From NCBI GenBank assembly GCA_026770025.1, contig JAMXDE010000009.1:2517001-2581000 (forward strand): a stretch of 64,000 bases of DNA, read 5' to 3'. The DNA comes from Craspedostauros australis. Its lineage: Eukaryota > Bacillariophyta > Bacillariophyceae > Mastogloiales > Achnanthaceae. Below are positions 30,713 through 41,900 of the stretch, piece after piece (position 1 is the first letter of the stretch; the number at the start of each line of letters is the position of its first letter). The position numbers were made by a program, and so were the translations under genes. The notes below the pieces were generated by a model. It was not told where the DNA came from, searched no databases, and saw nothing but the letters and a program-made list of their open reading frames with translations.

Positions 30713-32618
30713 GTTGTGATGTGCTGTGTTGTGTTGTGATGTGTTGTGTTCAATGGAGTTGTATTGCAATGGAGTTGCGCGTCCCAAAAGGTCGCACAGT
30801 GGAATGTCTGGGAACTATCGGTTGTCTTGATGGATTCCGAGGTCCACGATCACCGCCGCCTTCCAAAGGTTGCGCTTCGCAGTTCTCGATCACCCAACAA
30901 TCGCTCTTCAAAGTCGTTGCAACCGTTGCACGCTTTCTGTTCTTGCTCCCGATTGTGGAAGCTGATCAGATGCTGGGCTTGTTCGTTCGACTGTCTCTGC
31001 TACGAATGCAATAGGGAACGGTGCGAGAACTCCAGGAACAGCGGAGCGCACCTCTGTGTGCTTGTGACTCCCGCTCTCCCGGTTGACCACCTGCTGGTCT
31101 CCTCCTGTGAAGGTCTGCTGTTGCCGTTGGTGTGGATGTTGGATATGTGTGGGGTTGTGGAGGACTTATTTGTGCTGCTCTAGCTGCTCTTCTTGTTTCA
31201 GTTGGGCCTTGCGCCAATCCTGCTTTCGAGGGAGTGTTGGAAGTGTCCGTGATGGAGCTGAATGGAGCTGAATGGAGCTGAATGGAGCTGAATGGAGCTG
31301 AATGGAGCTGAGTTGAATTGAATTGAGCTCAATTGAGCAGAGATGAACACGCAACAGTGTGGGGGATGATGGGCACAACAGATCGTTTGTCGTTGTTGAT
31401 CTGCAACGATGATTGTGCCTGTCCTGTTGCTCCTTGTTGTCTGTGATGGCGACCTTCGCTCTCTGCGCCATGTTGCATCACATGTTACCGCATGACGCGC
31501 ACATTCTTGTTGGGGTTGTCCGCACACGAGCAAACTTACGAGTAGTTTACGACCAACGCTTCAGCGACCTTTTTCTATTACTCTGTGTTGGTTGCTGCGT
31601 CGTTAAATTCCTTCATCCTTCGGGTTCGGTACGACAGGCACAAACAAGAGCCAGCCATGTCTTTCTCTTGTCGATCTATAGTGTCAATCGCTCTCGTGCC
31701 AGCGTCATTATGACCCGAATAACAGTTCAGATTGTCTGCAGGTCGTGAACCAAGTCCGTCATTCAAGTCTTCCTTCTCGCTCATGGTTGTGCGTTTGCGT
31801 GTTGCGCCCCTCTTCACACGAGTGGACGAACATGTCATTGCATTTGTGTTGTATCGCAATGTTGGTCGTGCAGATCGTAACAAGACCAACGATGCGATGA
31901 GGCATTCATGTTGTTCCCCTTTTCGCCATGATCGAGGTATGATCAGCTTCGCGCCAAATTATTTCCAGACGTCGATCGTCGGGCCTTTCGTCTCGTTTTC
32001 GGTTTCTGATTGACTCGCGGGAAGAAACGCCGCGGGGCCAGTGTTCCATCCACGAACGCCAACAACACACATGCCAGGCTTCAATCTTGTTGCACATTGT
32101 AAACCGAACGAAGCCACAGTATGTGTTACATTGGAGAATCACATTCGTACCAGAATTGCTCAAGGACGCGTCAACCATGGGGCGATGATCTCATCACTTC
32201 GCGACTGAACAGAGTCCCACGCGGGCGACGTAGTCGAAAGGAGCAAGAATAACACCCAAACCAGCGTCCGTTCCGATGAAGGTTGCGCATTGATCTCTGT
32301 TCCGCTCTATACCATGCGGCCACATCCACTCGTATCCAGCAGGCATCCCATCAGATACGTGTACCTATACGACTTATGCTTGGCTTCTCTTTGGCAAGCG
32401 CCAATCGAAACCTGTGAGCATCCATGGTGCCATGAATCGCGAAGCAACTTTTGTATCACCAACAATGCATCAACCCATGCATTATGATGCCATAGCTACG
32501 AATACTGCACATCGAATCTTAGCGCATCATTGAATGCTATTCACCAAAGAGCATTGATGATATCGTAGAGCAGAGTAGAGTACTCTATCTGACTGTACTC
32601 ACAGGAAGATGATTCAGC
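30713..32618. other. 1.9 kb without a recognisable gene
   Basis: This segment holds the phosphodiesterase promoter, a 10-bp tandem repeat at 31251-31310, and the 3' end of the next minus-strand gene. Open frames are short and overlapping. Confidence 0.5.
31251..31310. repeat. 10-bp tandem repeat, six units
   Basis: Six copies of (G/A)ATGGAGCTG follow each other without a gap. They are followed by degenerate AATTGAGCT-like sequence to about 31338, which suggests an older, decayed part of the array. Confidence 0.9.
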
Positions 32619-33629
32619 TCAGTCCTTGAGGATGTCCCATTCGAGATCTCTCCATTCCTTCGTGAACCAAAACCACATGGAAGGTGTGCGGAAGAACTGC
32701 TTCAACGTGAAGCGCGGTGCGCTGATGAAGGGAAACAGCTCCTCAGCGATCACGTCCTTCTGATACGGTTCGTCACGCTGCGTGCGCCAGTATTCGGACA
32801 AGAAATGGACCTGACGCAATCCCACCACCACATCCAACGGTGGCGGCAGCAAAGCCCACCAGCTGTGCAATGGTGGCTGTGCGATGTCGGTGCTGTTGCT
32901 GCTGGTCACAACAGCGTCACCACACAACTCGTTGACGCGCCGGTACAAATTGACTTGCCCCAGCAGGATCCATACCGACGCGGCCTCGATGATGGTGTCG
33001 CCCAACTCGATGCCCACGAATGACAATGGAAATCCCACCAAGATGCCGTAGACGAACGGGAACAGCGTGCCGTATCCACCGCAGCCGCTGACCTTGCCTT
33101 CCGTTTGCAATTCGTGCTGGTACAGTTCTTCCTCCACACTGAATTTGTAGTACCCGTACCAACCCAACGCGGTGGGGACGCTGCCAAGGATGGTGAACCA
33201 GACGGGGCGCGGGATGCCGGGGATTTCGGGCGGCGCCGTCAGTCGCGAGAGGATGTCCGATTCGGCCGTACCGCCGGGTCGGATGGCGACGTAGTCACGC
33301 ACTGGTGCGATGACGAGACCCTTCCAGAAGTTGTTGGTCGATTGGCAGAATTCATTGATGAAGTCGTCGTTCGTGCTGTCGTTGGCTGTGCCTGTGGCTT
33401 TGTCGCCCGTTGTTGGTATTGGCGTGGCAGCCGTCGTGATGGTCTGCGCATCTTCCTGATTGGTGGATGCCAACACCCACGGCGCTGCTTGCCGATGTGA
33501 TGCGTCGGCTTGGACGAGCAATGTTTTCTGCGAGTGCACGTGGAATGCCGCCACTCCAACTATTGCATTCGACAGCTGCAGCAAGCACAAACAGGCCGTG
33601 GCGATGGTGAATTTCGGAATCGTCGTCAT
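32619..33629 (-). CDS. Putative plastid-targeted membrane protein, unknown function
   Basis: 336 residues from the ATG reading MTTIPKFTIATACLC. The frame is open for 80 more codons upstream, but this Met starts a proper signal peptide ending VGVAA|FHVHS, a junction with Phe in +1 as required for import into the diatom plastid, followed by a Ser/Thr/Ala-rich transit-like stretch. The mature part has IAPVRDYVAIRPGG, then two or three likely membrane segments (PVWFTILGSVPTALGWYGYY, LFPFVYGILVGFPLSFVGIE, and weaker AASVWILLGQ) and a Trp/Phe-rich C-terminus (PSMWFWFTKEWRDLEWDILKD). I do not recognise the family. It is divergent from the kinase at 34245. Confidence 0.7.
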   Translation of the reverse strand: MTTIPKFTIATACLCLLQLSNAIVGVAAFHVHSQKTLLVQADASHRQAAPWVLASTNQEDAQTITTAATPIPTTGDKATGTANDSTNDDFINEFCQSTNNFWKGLVIAPVRDYVAIRPGGTAESDILSRLTAPPEIPGIPRPVWFTILGSVPTALGWYGYYKFSVEEELYQHELQTEGKVSGCGGYGTLFPFVYGILVGFPLSFVGIELGDTIIEAASVWILLGQVNLYRRVNELCGDAVVTSSNSTDIAQPPLHSWWALLPPPLDVVVGLRQVHFLSEYWRTQRDEPYQKDVIAEELFPFISAPRFTLKQFFRTPSMWFWFTKEWRDLEWDILKD

Positions 33630-34244
33630 CTTGGTCGTTGTTGGTGTAAGATTGTGTCGTGCGCTGTGTTCTGTCAAGCCGCGATGTGATGCGTTGCGAT
33701 GTGATGGTTGGATCATCCCAACGCCCAAGTGCCAACAAAGATCGAAGGGTGTCGTCGTTGCGTCATTTGTATTGATGTGAAGAATGAGCGAAGCATCAAT
33801 TCTCCCGTACCTTGGACAGACGTATATTAGGGCGACAATGGTAGACGGCCAGACTAGGAGATGCTTCAAACCAACTCAAAGTGTCACAGACGCCAAACAG
33901 GCGACATAAAAAACGAAAAAGATGAGAACATTCCTGAAAAGAGAGATGGCGCAATTCCCACAAAACGACCCTCCTGGTCATGACAACAGAGGATTGGCAT
34001 CACGCCTTTCCCATTCCTTCGAAGAAGAACGGCCGCTTTCTCTGTCATCTTCTCTGTGCGCCTCCTTGGCATCAGAACATGTCCCGACCCAAACTTGCAC
34101 TCACAATCGCACAACAAAGACAACAGCAAGAGAGAAAAAAGACATACATTGCACACCGACAACAACGATCCACAAGGTCGACAACAACAACAACAGAGTG
34201 GGAGAGAGAGAACATTGAGACGCACAGCATCAAACTTTAGCAAG
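33630..34244. promoter_or_regulatory. Divergent intergenic region
   Basis: 615 bases separate two head-to-head start codons. A purine-rich, CAACAACAA-rich stretch (34160-34240) directly precedes the kinase start, typical of a 5' untranslated region. No defined promoter element was recognised. Confidence 0.4.
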
Positions 34245-35999
34245 ATGCCGGTCATCACGAGAGCCCTTTCGGAGATCAAGGAGAAGTGAGTTTCATTAGT
34301 GTGCTGCGCCTCATGCCGGTCTTGTGAGCACCATCGTCGCTGTTGCTTTGGTACCATACAAGTAGGCTATGCTCCGTATGGCGCGTTTCGTTTCATTTCG
34401 TTTCTCATCCCGCCTGCACTGCATGTTGACCATGCTTTCTACTCTTCTTTGCCGCGCGTTGATATCAGATACAACGTCCATGAAGTATTGGGCAGCGGCA
34501 GCTTCGGGATCGTGCGACGCTGCACGAACCGAAAGACCGGTGAGGAACTGGCCGTCAAGACCATTGCCAAATCCAAGATCAACGACGTCGAAACGTTGAA
34601 ACGAGAAATCAGCATCCTCCAGGAGGTGCACCATCCCCACATCATCCGTCTCGTCGATGTTTACGAGGACTTTGAATCCATCCATCTCGTCACCGAATTG
34701 TGCACGGGAGGGGAATTGTACGATCGGTTGCTGGAGAAGTCGGAATCGGAGGAGGGTCATTTTGAGGAGAACGATGTGGCCGTCATGATCCGCGACGTGC
34801 TGGATGCCATCGCCTACTGTCATTCCATCAACGTGGTGCATCGGGATTTGAAACCGGAGAATTTTCTGCTAGCCAACGAGGATGAGGATGCGCCCATAAA
34901 GATCATCGATTTTGGGCTGAGCCGGCATGCCGATCCAACCTTCGGGGTGATGGAATCCAGGGTTGGTACGTGTTGCGTTGCGTTACGCTACCTTACGTTC
35001 ATTCTCTCTGCTTGCCTCTATGCTTGTGGTTGCCGCATGTGTGGTTGCCCCCCATTCCAAACGTGCACTCACTCAATTTCGCTCGCGCATAATACGCACG
35101 ACATCCAACGCAATTCAATGCCACTCATCAATCCATGCATCGCAGGTACACCCTATTATGTCGCGCCGGAAGTGTTGCAACGGCACTACACCAGCAAATG
35201 CGACATCTGGAGCATCGGCGTCATCGTCTACATTCTGTTGTGCGGATTCGCGCCATTCGCGGGAGACAACGATTACGAGACGATGTACCAGATTGAGAAT
35301 TACGAGCTGGAATTCCCGTCGCCGGAATGGGATGACATCTCGCATGAGGCCAAGGACTTTGTCAAATCGCTATTGCGCAAGGACCCGACCCACCGGCCGA
35401 CAGCCAAGGAGGCCATGGCGAATCCTTGGATTGCACGGTTCGTGAAGGAAGAGGCAGAGCCACTGAAAGAGGACGAGGAAGTCGTTGCAATGCCACCACT
35501 GCCAAGCCGCAAGGCGTCCGTCGGCGACATGCCGTTGCCGCTGCAATCCAAGCCACGGCCATCTGTGGGTCCTCTCGTGCCGCCGCCCAAACCGCTCACG
35601 CGCATTTCATCAACCACAATCCGTCTGGATGGTGACAAGACTACGGCCTTTCGGAAATTCCTGCAGAACATCAAGATCAAGAAGGCCATGGGGAATCTGA
35701 CGCGGGGGCTGTCATCGTTGGAGGTGAAAGCGCTGGGGTCGATCTTTCAACGTGTCGATCGGGATGGGGATGGGCGCATCGCATTGCAGGATATCGACAA
35801 GGCCGTGGAGATGGATCCCAAGTTCTCTGGGTCGATGAAAGAGAAGTTGAAGGAGCTGCGAGACAAATTGCCGATGCGACGTTGGCAGCGGTTGGATGTG
35901 TCCGCTTTGATCGATGCGGCGGCCACCTCCGCCGAGTCTGAGGAAGGAAAAGATAACAAAGAAAAAGACAGTGCAAGGCGGCAGAGTGCGGACCTATGA
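34245..35999 (+). CDS. CDPK-like Ca2+-regulated Ser/Thr kinase with one EF-hand, three exons
   Basis: Exons 34245-34285, 34469-34965 and 35146-35999 give 463 residues. Junctions: GAGAA|GTGAGT...ATATCAG|ATAC and GGTTG|GTACGT...ATCGCAG|GTAC, restoring EIKEKYNVHEVLG and ESRVGTPYYVAPE. The kinase domain is complete: GSGSFGIVRR, AVKTIAKSKI, VVHRDLKPENFLL, IIDFGLSRH, GTPYYVAPEVL. An autoinhibitory-junction-like helix (FRKFLQNIKIKKAMGNLTRGL) leads to a calmodulin-like part with one canonical EF loop, DRDGDGRIALQD, where four are usual. The second residue is Pro, so no N-myristoylation is expected. It likely responds weakly or differently to Ca2+ than plant CDPKs. Intron 2 is 180 bases and stop-free, so its retention would insert 60 residues in the activation segment. 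Confidence 0.9.
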
Positions 36000-36146
36000 T
36001 AAACAGCAACCAATACAAATGATCTCTTGTTGAATATTGTAATAGAGTACTGCTGTTACACTGCGCTGCACTGCACTCGAGCATACTGTTGGTACGAGAA
36101 TGAAAGTATCACCGTACTCCTACTCCATAGAGTTAGCTCCAACCGC

Positions 36147-37721
36147 TCACACGTCGACCATGGACTCCTCGGTGTCTTGCGAAGGATTGCCAAGACATCC
36201 ACGATATCCCTTCTTTTGCGACAGCCGCCGGAACAGGCCGCTAAGTCGCATGGTGGAGGAATTCGATCTATTCGCACTGGCCGTGATCCATTCATGATGC
36301 AAGGCCTGACGCGCCGAGGGACGTTGCGTGGCATCGACTCGCAGCAGGGATCGCGTGCATTGTTGCGATGCCGGTGTCGTGGTGCTGGCATCAAAGTCCA
36401 GCTGACCGCGCTGCACCAACTTCAACGTCTGCGATTCGGTATCGGCAAAGAAGGGCAATCGACCCGTAAGGAGGAGGAAGAGGATGACACCCGTGCTCCA
36501 TACATCGCACTTCTCGTCGTAATTGGCATGTCCGGCAAGAACCTCTGGTGCCACGTAATAGACGGTGCCGACGCTGGATTTCATGCGCTGATCCTCGGAG
36601 AAGGGTCGTGCCAGACCAAAATCAATGAGCTTGATTTGGAGCTTCGGCTTTGATTTGATGAGGATATTTTCGGGCTTGATGTCACGATGGGCAATGCCGC
36701 GATCATGACAGTAAGATAGTGCGTGCAGGACCTGCTGGATGATACGCGTCGCGAGATGTTCGGGTTGTGCCAACGATTCTGCGGAGCTATGTTGCGGGTG
36801 ATTGTTGGCATGCAGGAAGTCATACAGATCCATGCTGTTGGGGCAGTATTCGGTGATCATGTGGATGTATCTAGCATCTTCCAGGACATGATGCAGCTGC
36901 AGAATGTACTGCCACTCGTCTTCCTCCTCGTGAAGGTTGCTGCTGTTGCTACTCCTGCTGCTGCTGCGTCTGGACCAGTTGCGGATGCTTCGACTGCTGC
37001 TTTCGTTGGTTGTTTTGGAATTGCGACCAAGTTGGTCCTTGCCAAATTCGCATGAGTACGTCATGCTGAGTTGCTTGAGGCAATCGATTTCACGGCGGAT
37101 GGCCTGCATGTAGTACTGGTTGTATCTTTGTTGGACGGGCTGGCTGAGCAGCGTCTCCTCGTCCTCGTCCAAGTCAGCGCTGTAGTTCTTGAGCAGGCGC
37201 GTCTTGATGATGCTCTTGCAGGCGTAGCTTGGCTTTCGCCGTCGCAGAGAGAAGATGGACGAAACGGACGCAGAAGAGGATCGTCGAGACAGGCGCCTCT
37301 TCCGTTTGGGTGGTGCAACAGGCGTACACCTGTGCACGACGGCGAAGGATCCTTGTCCCAGCATTTCATGGAATGTGAATCTGCAAAGGCATGAAGGAAA
37401 CGTACGAGTACAGGAGGAGGAAGATGCCAATCGTCAGTCATTGTTGTGTCATTGCTGTGCCATTGCTATGTCGTTGATGTTGGATGTTGATGTTGGATGT
37501 CGATGCTGGCTGATTGTGAGGATGAATGATGAGAACGGCAGCGTCTATCTCTGCCCGCCTCCACTTGGGTCGCCGATTGGCTGGCTGGAATTCGTTGCAT
37601 CCGAACTGGTTGCGATAGTGGCTGGTACACGGATACTGACTCACCTATCGTCGAGCACATCTGTGCTGGCATCTGGGATGATGCTTTGAAACGGTTGGGA
37701 ATCATGCTTCGTGGGCTTCAT
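36147..37721 (-). CDS. CAMK-family Ser/Thr kinase, two exons
   Basis: Exons 37721-37645 and 37380-36147 (minus) give 436 residues. The donor is GATAG|GTGAGT and the acceptor TTTGCAG|ATTC; the join makes TDVLDDRFTFHEMLGQGSF. The N-terminal frame visible without splicing (MASSSSC...) is intron-derived and should not be used. Kinase motifs: GQGSFAVVHRC, ACKSIIKTRLL after an unusual basic, Ser-rich insert between strands 1 and 3 (KRKRRLSRRSSSASV), another Ser/Arg-rich insert before the hinge, IAHRDIKPENILI, LIDFGLARPF, GTVYYVAPEVLAG and CDVWSTGVILFLLLTG. No EF-hand follows; a short basic tail (RLSGLFRRLSQKKGYRG) could bind calmodulin. It is tail to tail with the CDPK-like kinase, 147 bases apart. 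Confidence 0.88.
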
Positions 37722-38970
37722 GGTTGTTGTTGCGGTTGTTGTGTGATGTGATGTAGTGTGATGTTATGGTATGTGCCAATTGAATTGAATTGGTTTGTGA
37801 GCAGAGTTGTCAGTCGATGTCTTTTTTGTTCTCACTAATTCTGCCTGAGGTGGTTGGCGCTGGAGGGAGGCGCCAGCGTTTCTCTCTCTGTCTCTCTGTG
37901 GGTGCGTGTGTGGGTGTGTGCCGTGGATGGATTGAGTTGTCAATGAGTCGTTGTTGTTGGTGATGTCGATTGAAGCACGGAGCCATAAAGTTCGTTGATG
38001 ACAGGGTTCGTGGGGCAATCGCGGTTGTTTGTGAGGTCACGTGTGCGCATTGTGTCGGGTTTGCAATCACAGCGTGTACTCTGTGCGAACAAGCGAGATG
38101 ACACAGGTGGGATTTGTGGCTGTTGGCACGGCGCGTCGATGAAGCCAAGGCATCAGGTAATGCGTCAACCAATCATCTGTGCGACGCCAACGGCCAACCT
38201 TGCAGGAAGGCAAGACAATCCAAGTCCAACCAATTGAGATCAAATCCATTTCTCCCTGGGATCAAATCAATTCAAACCAAGTCAAGCATAGCCGCATGAA
38301 AGAAGGAAACGAAGGATGGAGACGCAGAAGGCAGGAGGCAAAGATGGATCGACGGACGGAAACCAACCTCAGATGCAAAACAAGACAGAAAGCGCCATGG
38401 CCATTCGCACGTACCGAGTCTTGTCTTCCTCCTGGCTTCTGTTCAGCTTCCCTTCTGTGGCATCAGTTGTGCCGGTTGTGATTGTTGTCGTCGCTGTTTT
38501 TGTTCGTTCGTTCGTTCGAGTTTGTGTCACGTAGCGGCGACGATGATGGTGTTGGTGATGTTGACGGCGACAGTCCTGCAAACAGAGCAAGAAATCGCTG
38601 ATTGTTCCACGATGAACATTCGCGTCGTCATGCAACATGATGTGGCAAGCATGGAATTCTCCGCTGTTCGCTTCGCAAATCGTTTGTCACGAATCAATCA
38701 AGAGCTTTCAGTCACGCATGGTGCGCGTGAATCAAGAGGGATGTTGATCACGAATTTCCAGGATTGAAATGTTGAATCGACAAACGAAGACATTGGTGGA
38801 GACGTGACAGATCTTCTTCTTCTTTGTCATGGTTGCTGGTGGTGGCGATGGTGGCCACTCCATCACCATGCTTGACCATCTGGGACCATCAATAGTTGTA
38901 CAACTTCACAACTCCTCGTCCCATTGTGATCTCGCGCGCTGCACCTTATTCAAGCTCGTATCGCACCATC
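37722..38970. other. 1.25 kb without a recognisable gene
   Basis: This divergent interval carries the promoters of the CAMK gene and of the PPR-like gene. A CT/GT-rich run occurs at about 37880-37918. The open frames have no recognisable content. Confidence 0.45.
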
Positions 38971-41900
38971 ATGCCCAACCCTGCCGCGTCGGTTGTCGCT
39001 GTGGTCGGAGGCGTGGCGAAGCGCATGCGTTGGAGACCGAGTGTGGGTTGGAGCAGAACGGTGGCCCAGAGATCACGGTTGTCTTCCGCTGCATCGCTTT
39101 CGCCACCGTCGTCGTCGTCGTCGATAGCGGCAGTAGCTTCGGTTGGATGCCAGCATGAGCGATGCGGTCACGGTTCTCGCCAATGCTGTCATCCAAGCCA
39201 TCAAAGGTCTCATCGGCAGTCATGCAGGTACCCATCTTGGAGCGACAATCGCAGTAGCGTGCGACAATTCGGATCGTTCACGTCCTTCCAACCGCCGTTG
39301 CAGCAGACGCAGAACAATCCGCAACGACGCTCCAAGAAATGGCAGAACCACAAGCAGGCCAATCGTCAGAAAGGGAAGCAGCTGGACGTGCGTCGTGAGG
39401 AAGCCATCCAGCTGATCGATCAGAGGCAATCCTGGGCGCCGCAGGATTGGACCATCGTTGCCTCCATCCTGCAGGAGAACAGCGATGTCGTCATCAACGC
39501 CAAATGGCAATGGATGCTTATGGATCGCGTCCTGCAGGAACAGCCACGGCATCATCAACAGGAGGAACCGCTCGTCACGGTCAATCGCATCAACGCGATG
39601 CTGCAACGTTCTCGATCGGGACCGCCCATCCAGGAACTCGTCAGCCGCCTCATTCGCAATCAGGATTTGCACCCATTGCTCAATCTGGAATCGTACCGCT
39701 GCTTGATGGAATGCGCCATCGCGCAGCAACAGATCGACTGGTGTCCCCAAATCCTTTCGGCAGCCACACATCATCATCCCCAGTCCGTCGCGTTGTACGC
39801 AACCCTCATGGAGGCGTACATCGTCACACCTGGCATGGCGCCCAAAGCCGATCTCGTCTGGCAGCATATCGTCGCGGCCAGCGACAAGCAGTTGGACGAC
39901 GAACTGCTGTCAGAGACCGCGACCGACGAACTGCAGCATCGCTTCTTCATGGTGCCGGACGCGTCAACCTTGGTCACGCTGCTCGATGCATGGCTGCGAC
40001 ATCCCAACACTGCAGGGGCGCACAATGACGCCATCCAAACCATGCAGCAGTATATGGATTATTGCATCCTCGAAGCGCGGACCGTCACGCAAGCCTCCAC
40101 CTTCCTCAATCCATTGCTGAGCCGGTGCATGAAATATCAGCGTCCTACTCGTACCAATGGTGGTGGCAGCAACAGCAAGAATAACAGCGACAACACCGTC
40201 GATCCATCATCGTGGATGGCCTACATGATGGACGGCATCATGACGCATGTGCTCAAGTACGCCACCCATCACAACATGCACGGCATGATGCCCAACAAGA
40301 ACGCATTTTCCTACATGATACACGTCTGGTCACAAACTTGCAGATTGCGCAGCAGGGTGCCGTACAAGGCCCCCGAATATGCGGAACATTGGCTGCGTCA
40401 GATGCAAAACTACAGCACCTCCATGCCGGGCGTCGCCCTCTACGCGTCCATCATCGCGGCATGGGAGAAGTTGTACCTGCATCCTCTCGCACCTCACAGG
40501 GCCGAAGCGCTGCTGCATCAAATGATAGCGTCGTGCGAGACGGATATCAACCAGCGCATGCCCACCAGGAGTCAGCGGCGTGGCGGATCGGATCTCCTCC
40601 TCCTCTCCCTATGGTCCAAATGCGGCATGCCACACAAGGCGGATGGCATGCTGCGCGATCTCATCGAAGAGGGCCGTGTGCATCACGATCCCATCTCGCC
40701 CATCGCCTTCGCCAACGTCATGACGGCCTGGCGCAAGCATCAATCGCCGCACAGGGTCCAGGAGATTCTGGATCTGCTCATCGCGCAGCAACGGCAATAC
40801 GGGGACACGCAGAGCAACCTGTCTGACATTCCCTTCAACGTTGCATTGCAGGCATGGGGCGCCACGCAACAGTCGGAATCCATCCCCAAAATCAACGCCG
40901 TTCTGGAGCAGCTGCACCAGCATACCGAACCAACCATCACAACAGCATGGGTGGCGCTCGAGGCATACGAACAGTGCATGTCACACAACGGCGACGATGG
41001 CATCCCGTCGCATGCCTTCGATCTAATCCACCAGGCCAACCGCGCGGTCGAATCTCGCAATCGGAGTCTCAAAATCAAGGTGCTCGACAAGGCCTTTCGC
41101 ATTTGGCAACACGACGACGATCGTTGTCAGCAGATTCTGCAGATCATCGCAAATCAATTGCGTGCCATGCGGCGACCTCTGGATCGGGAGCAGACCATGT
41201 TGGCGTTGAACGCACTCCTCATCTTGTCGTCGTCCAATGAGGTCATGGCCCGTTCCATACTGGACATCATCACTCAGAATTCGGTCCTGCACTCGCTCAT
41301 TGCATGGTCCCACAGCGGATTGCCGGAACGTCAGCAGCACATGGATCGCATCTATCGAGCGGGCTTGGCAGATCCGAATCGGGAATTCCTTTCTGCTTGC
41401 TTGATAACTGGCATGCCGGTCGATGAGTCGCACGATGCCTTTGTCGTGTTGAGTGCTTACGCCGACGCCTTGGACAAGCTCGCGACCATACACACGCGGC
41501 TGGACAAGGCTATCGCCATGATGCACGAGATGGTGGAGTTTGCCGCGCGTTCCGAACCGACTCTGCAAGGTGAGGATACACACGACATCGCCGACATCTT
41601 CGTCAAGCTCATCGCAGCAGCGACCAAGCAGAAACGCGGCGACATGGTCGATGATGTCTGGGGCGCCCTGGCTCGCTTGCAGTCGCAATATGAAGGTCAG
41701 GCCAATCTCATTTCGCCGCGCATCTTGGAAGCACTTCCGGAGGATCGAGCCATGCTGAAATCCACAATCCTGCAGATGATTCTGAATCAAAAGCAGGCGA
41801 CGCGGCGACACAAGTTGGATCGCATCCAAAGCAAGCACTTCGATATCGTTCTCGATGCCCTCGTCCGCAGCGACGATGAAAAGGCAGGGAAGCTCTCCGA

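Noticed and set aside
37381-37430. Unspliced N-terminus MASSSSC... of the minus-strand CAMK
   Set aside because: It reads through the acceptor TTTGCAG. The exon at 37721-37645 joins in phase and yields a normal kinase start.
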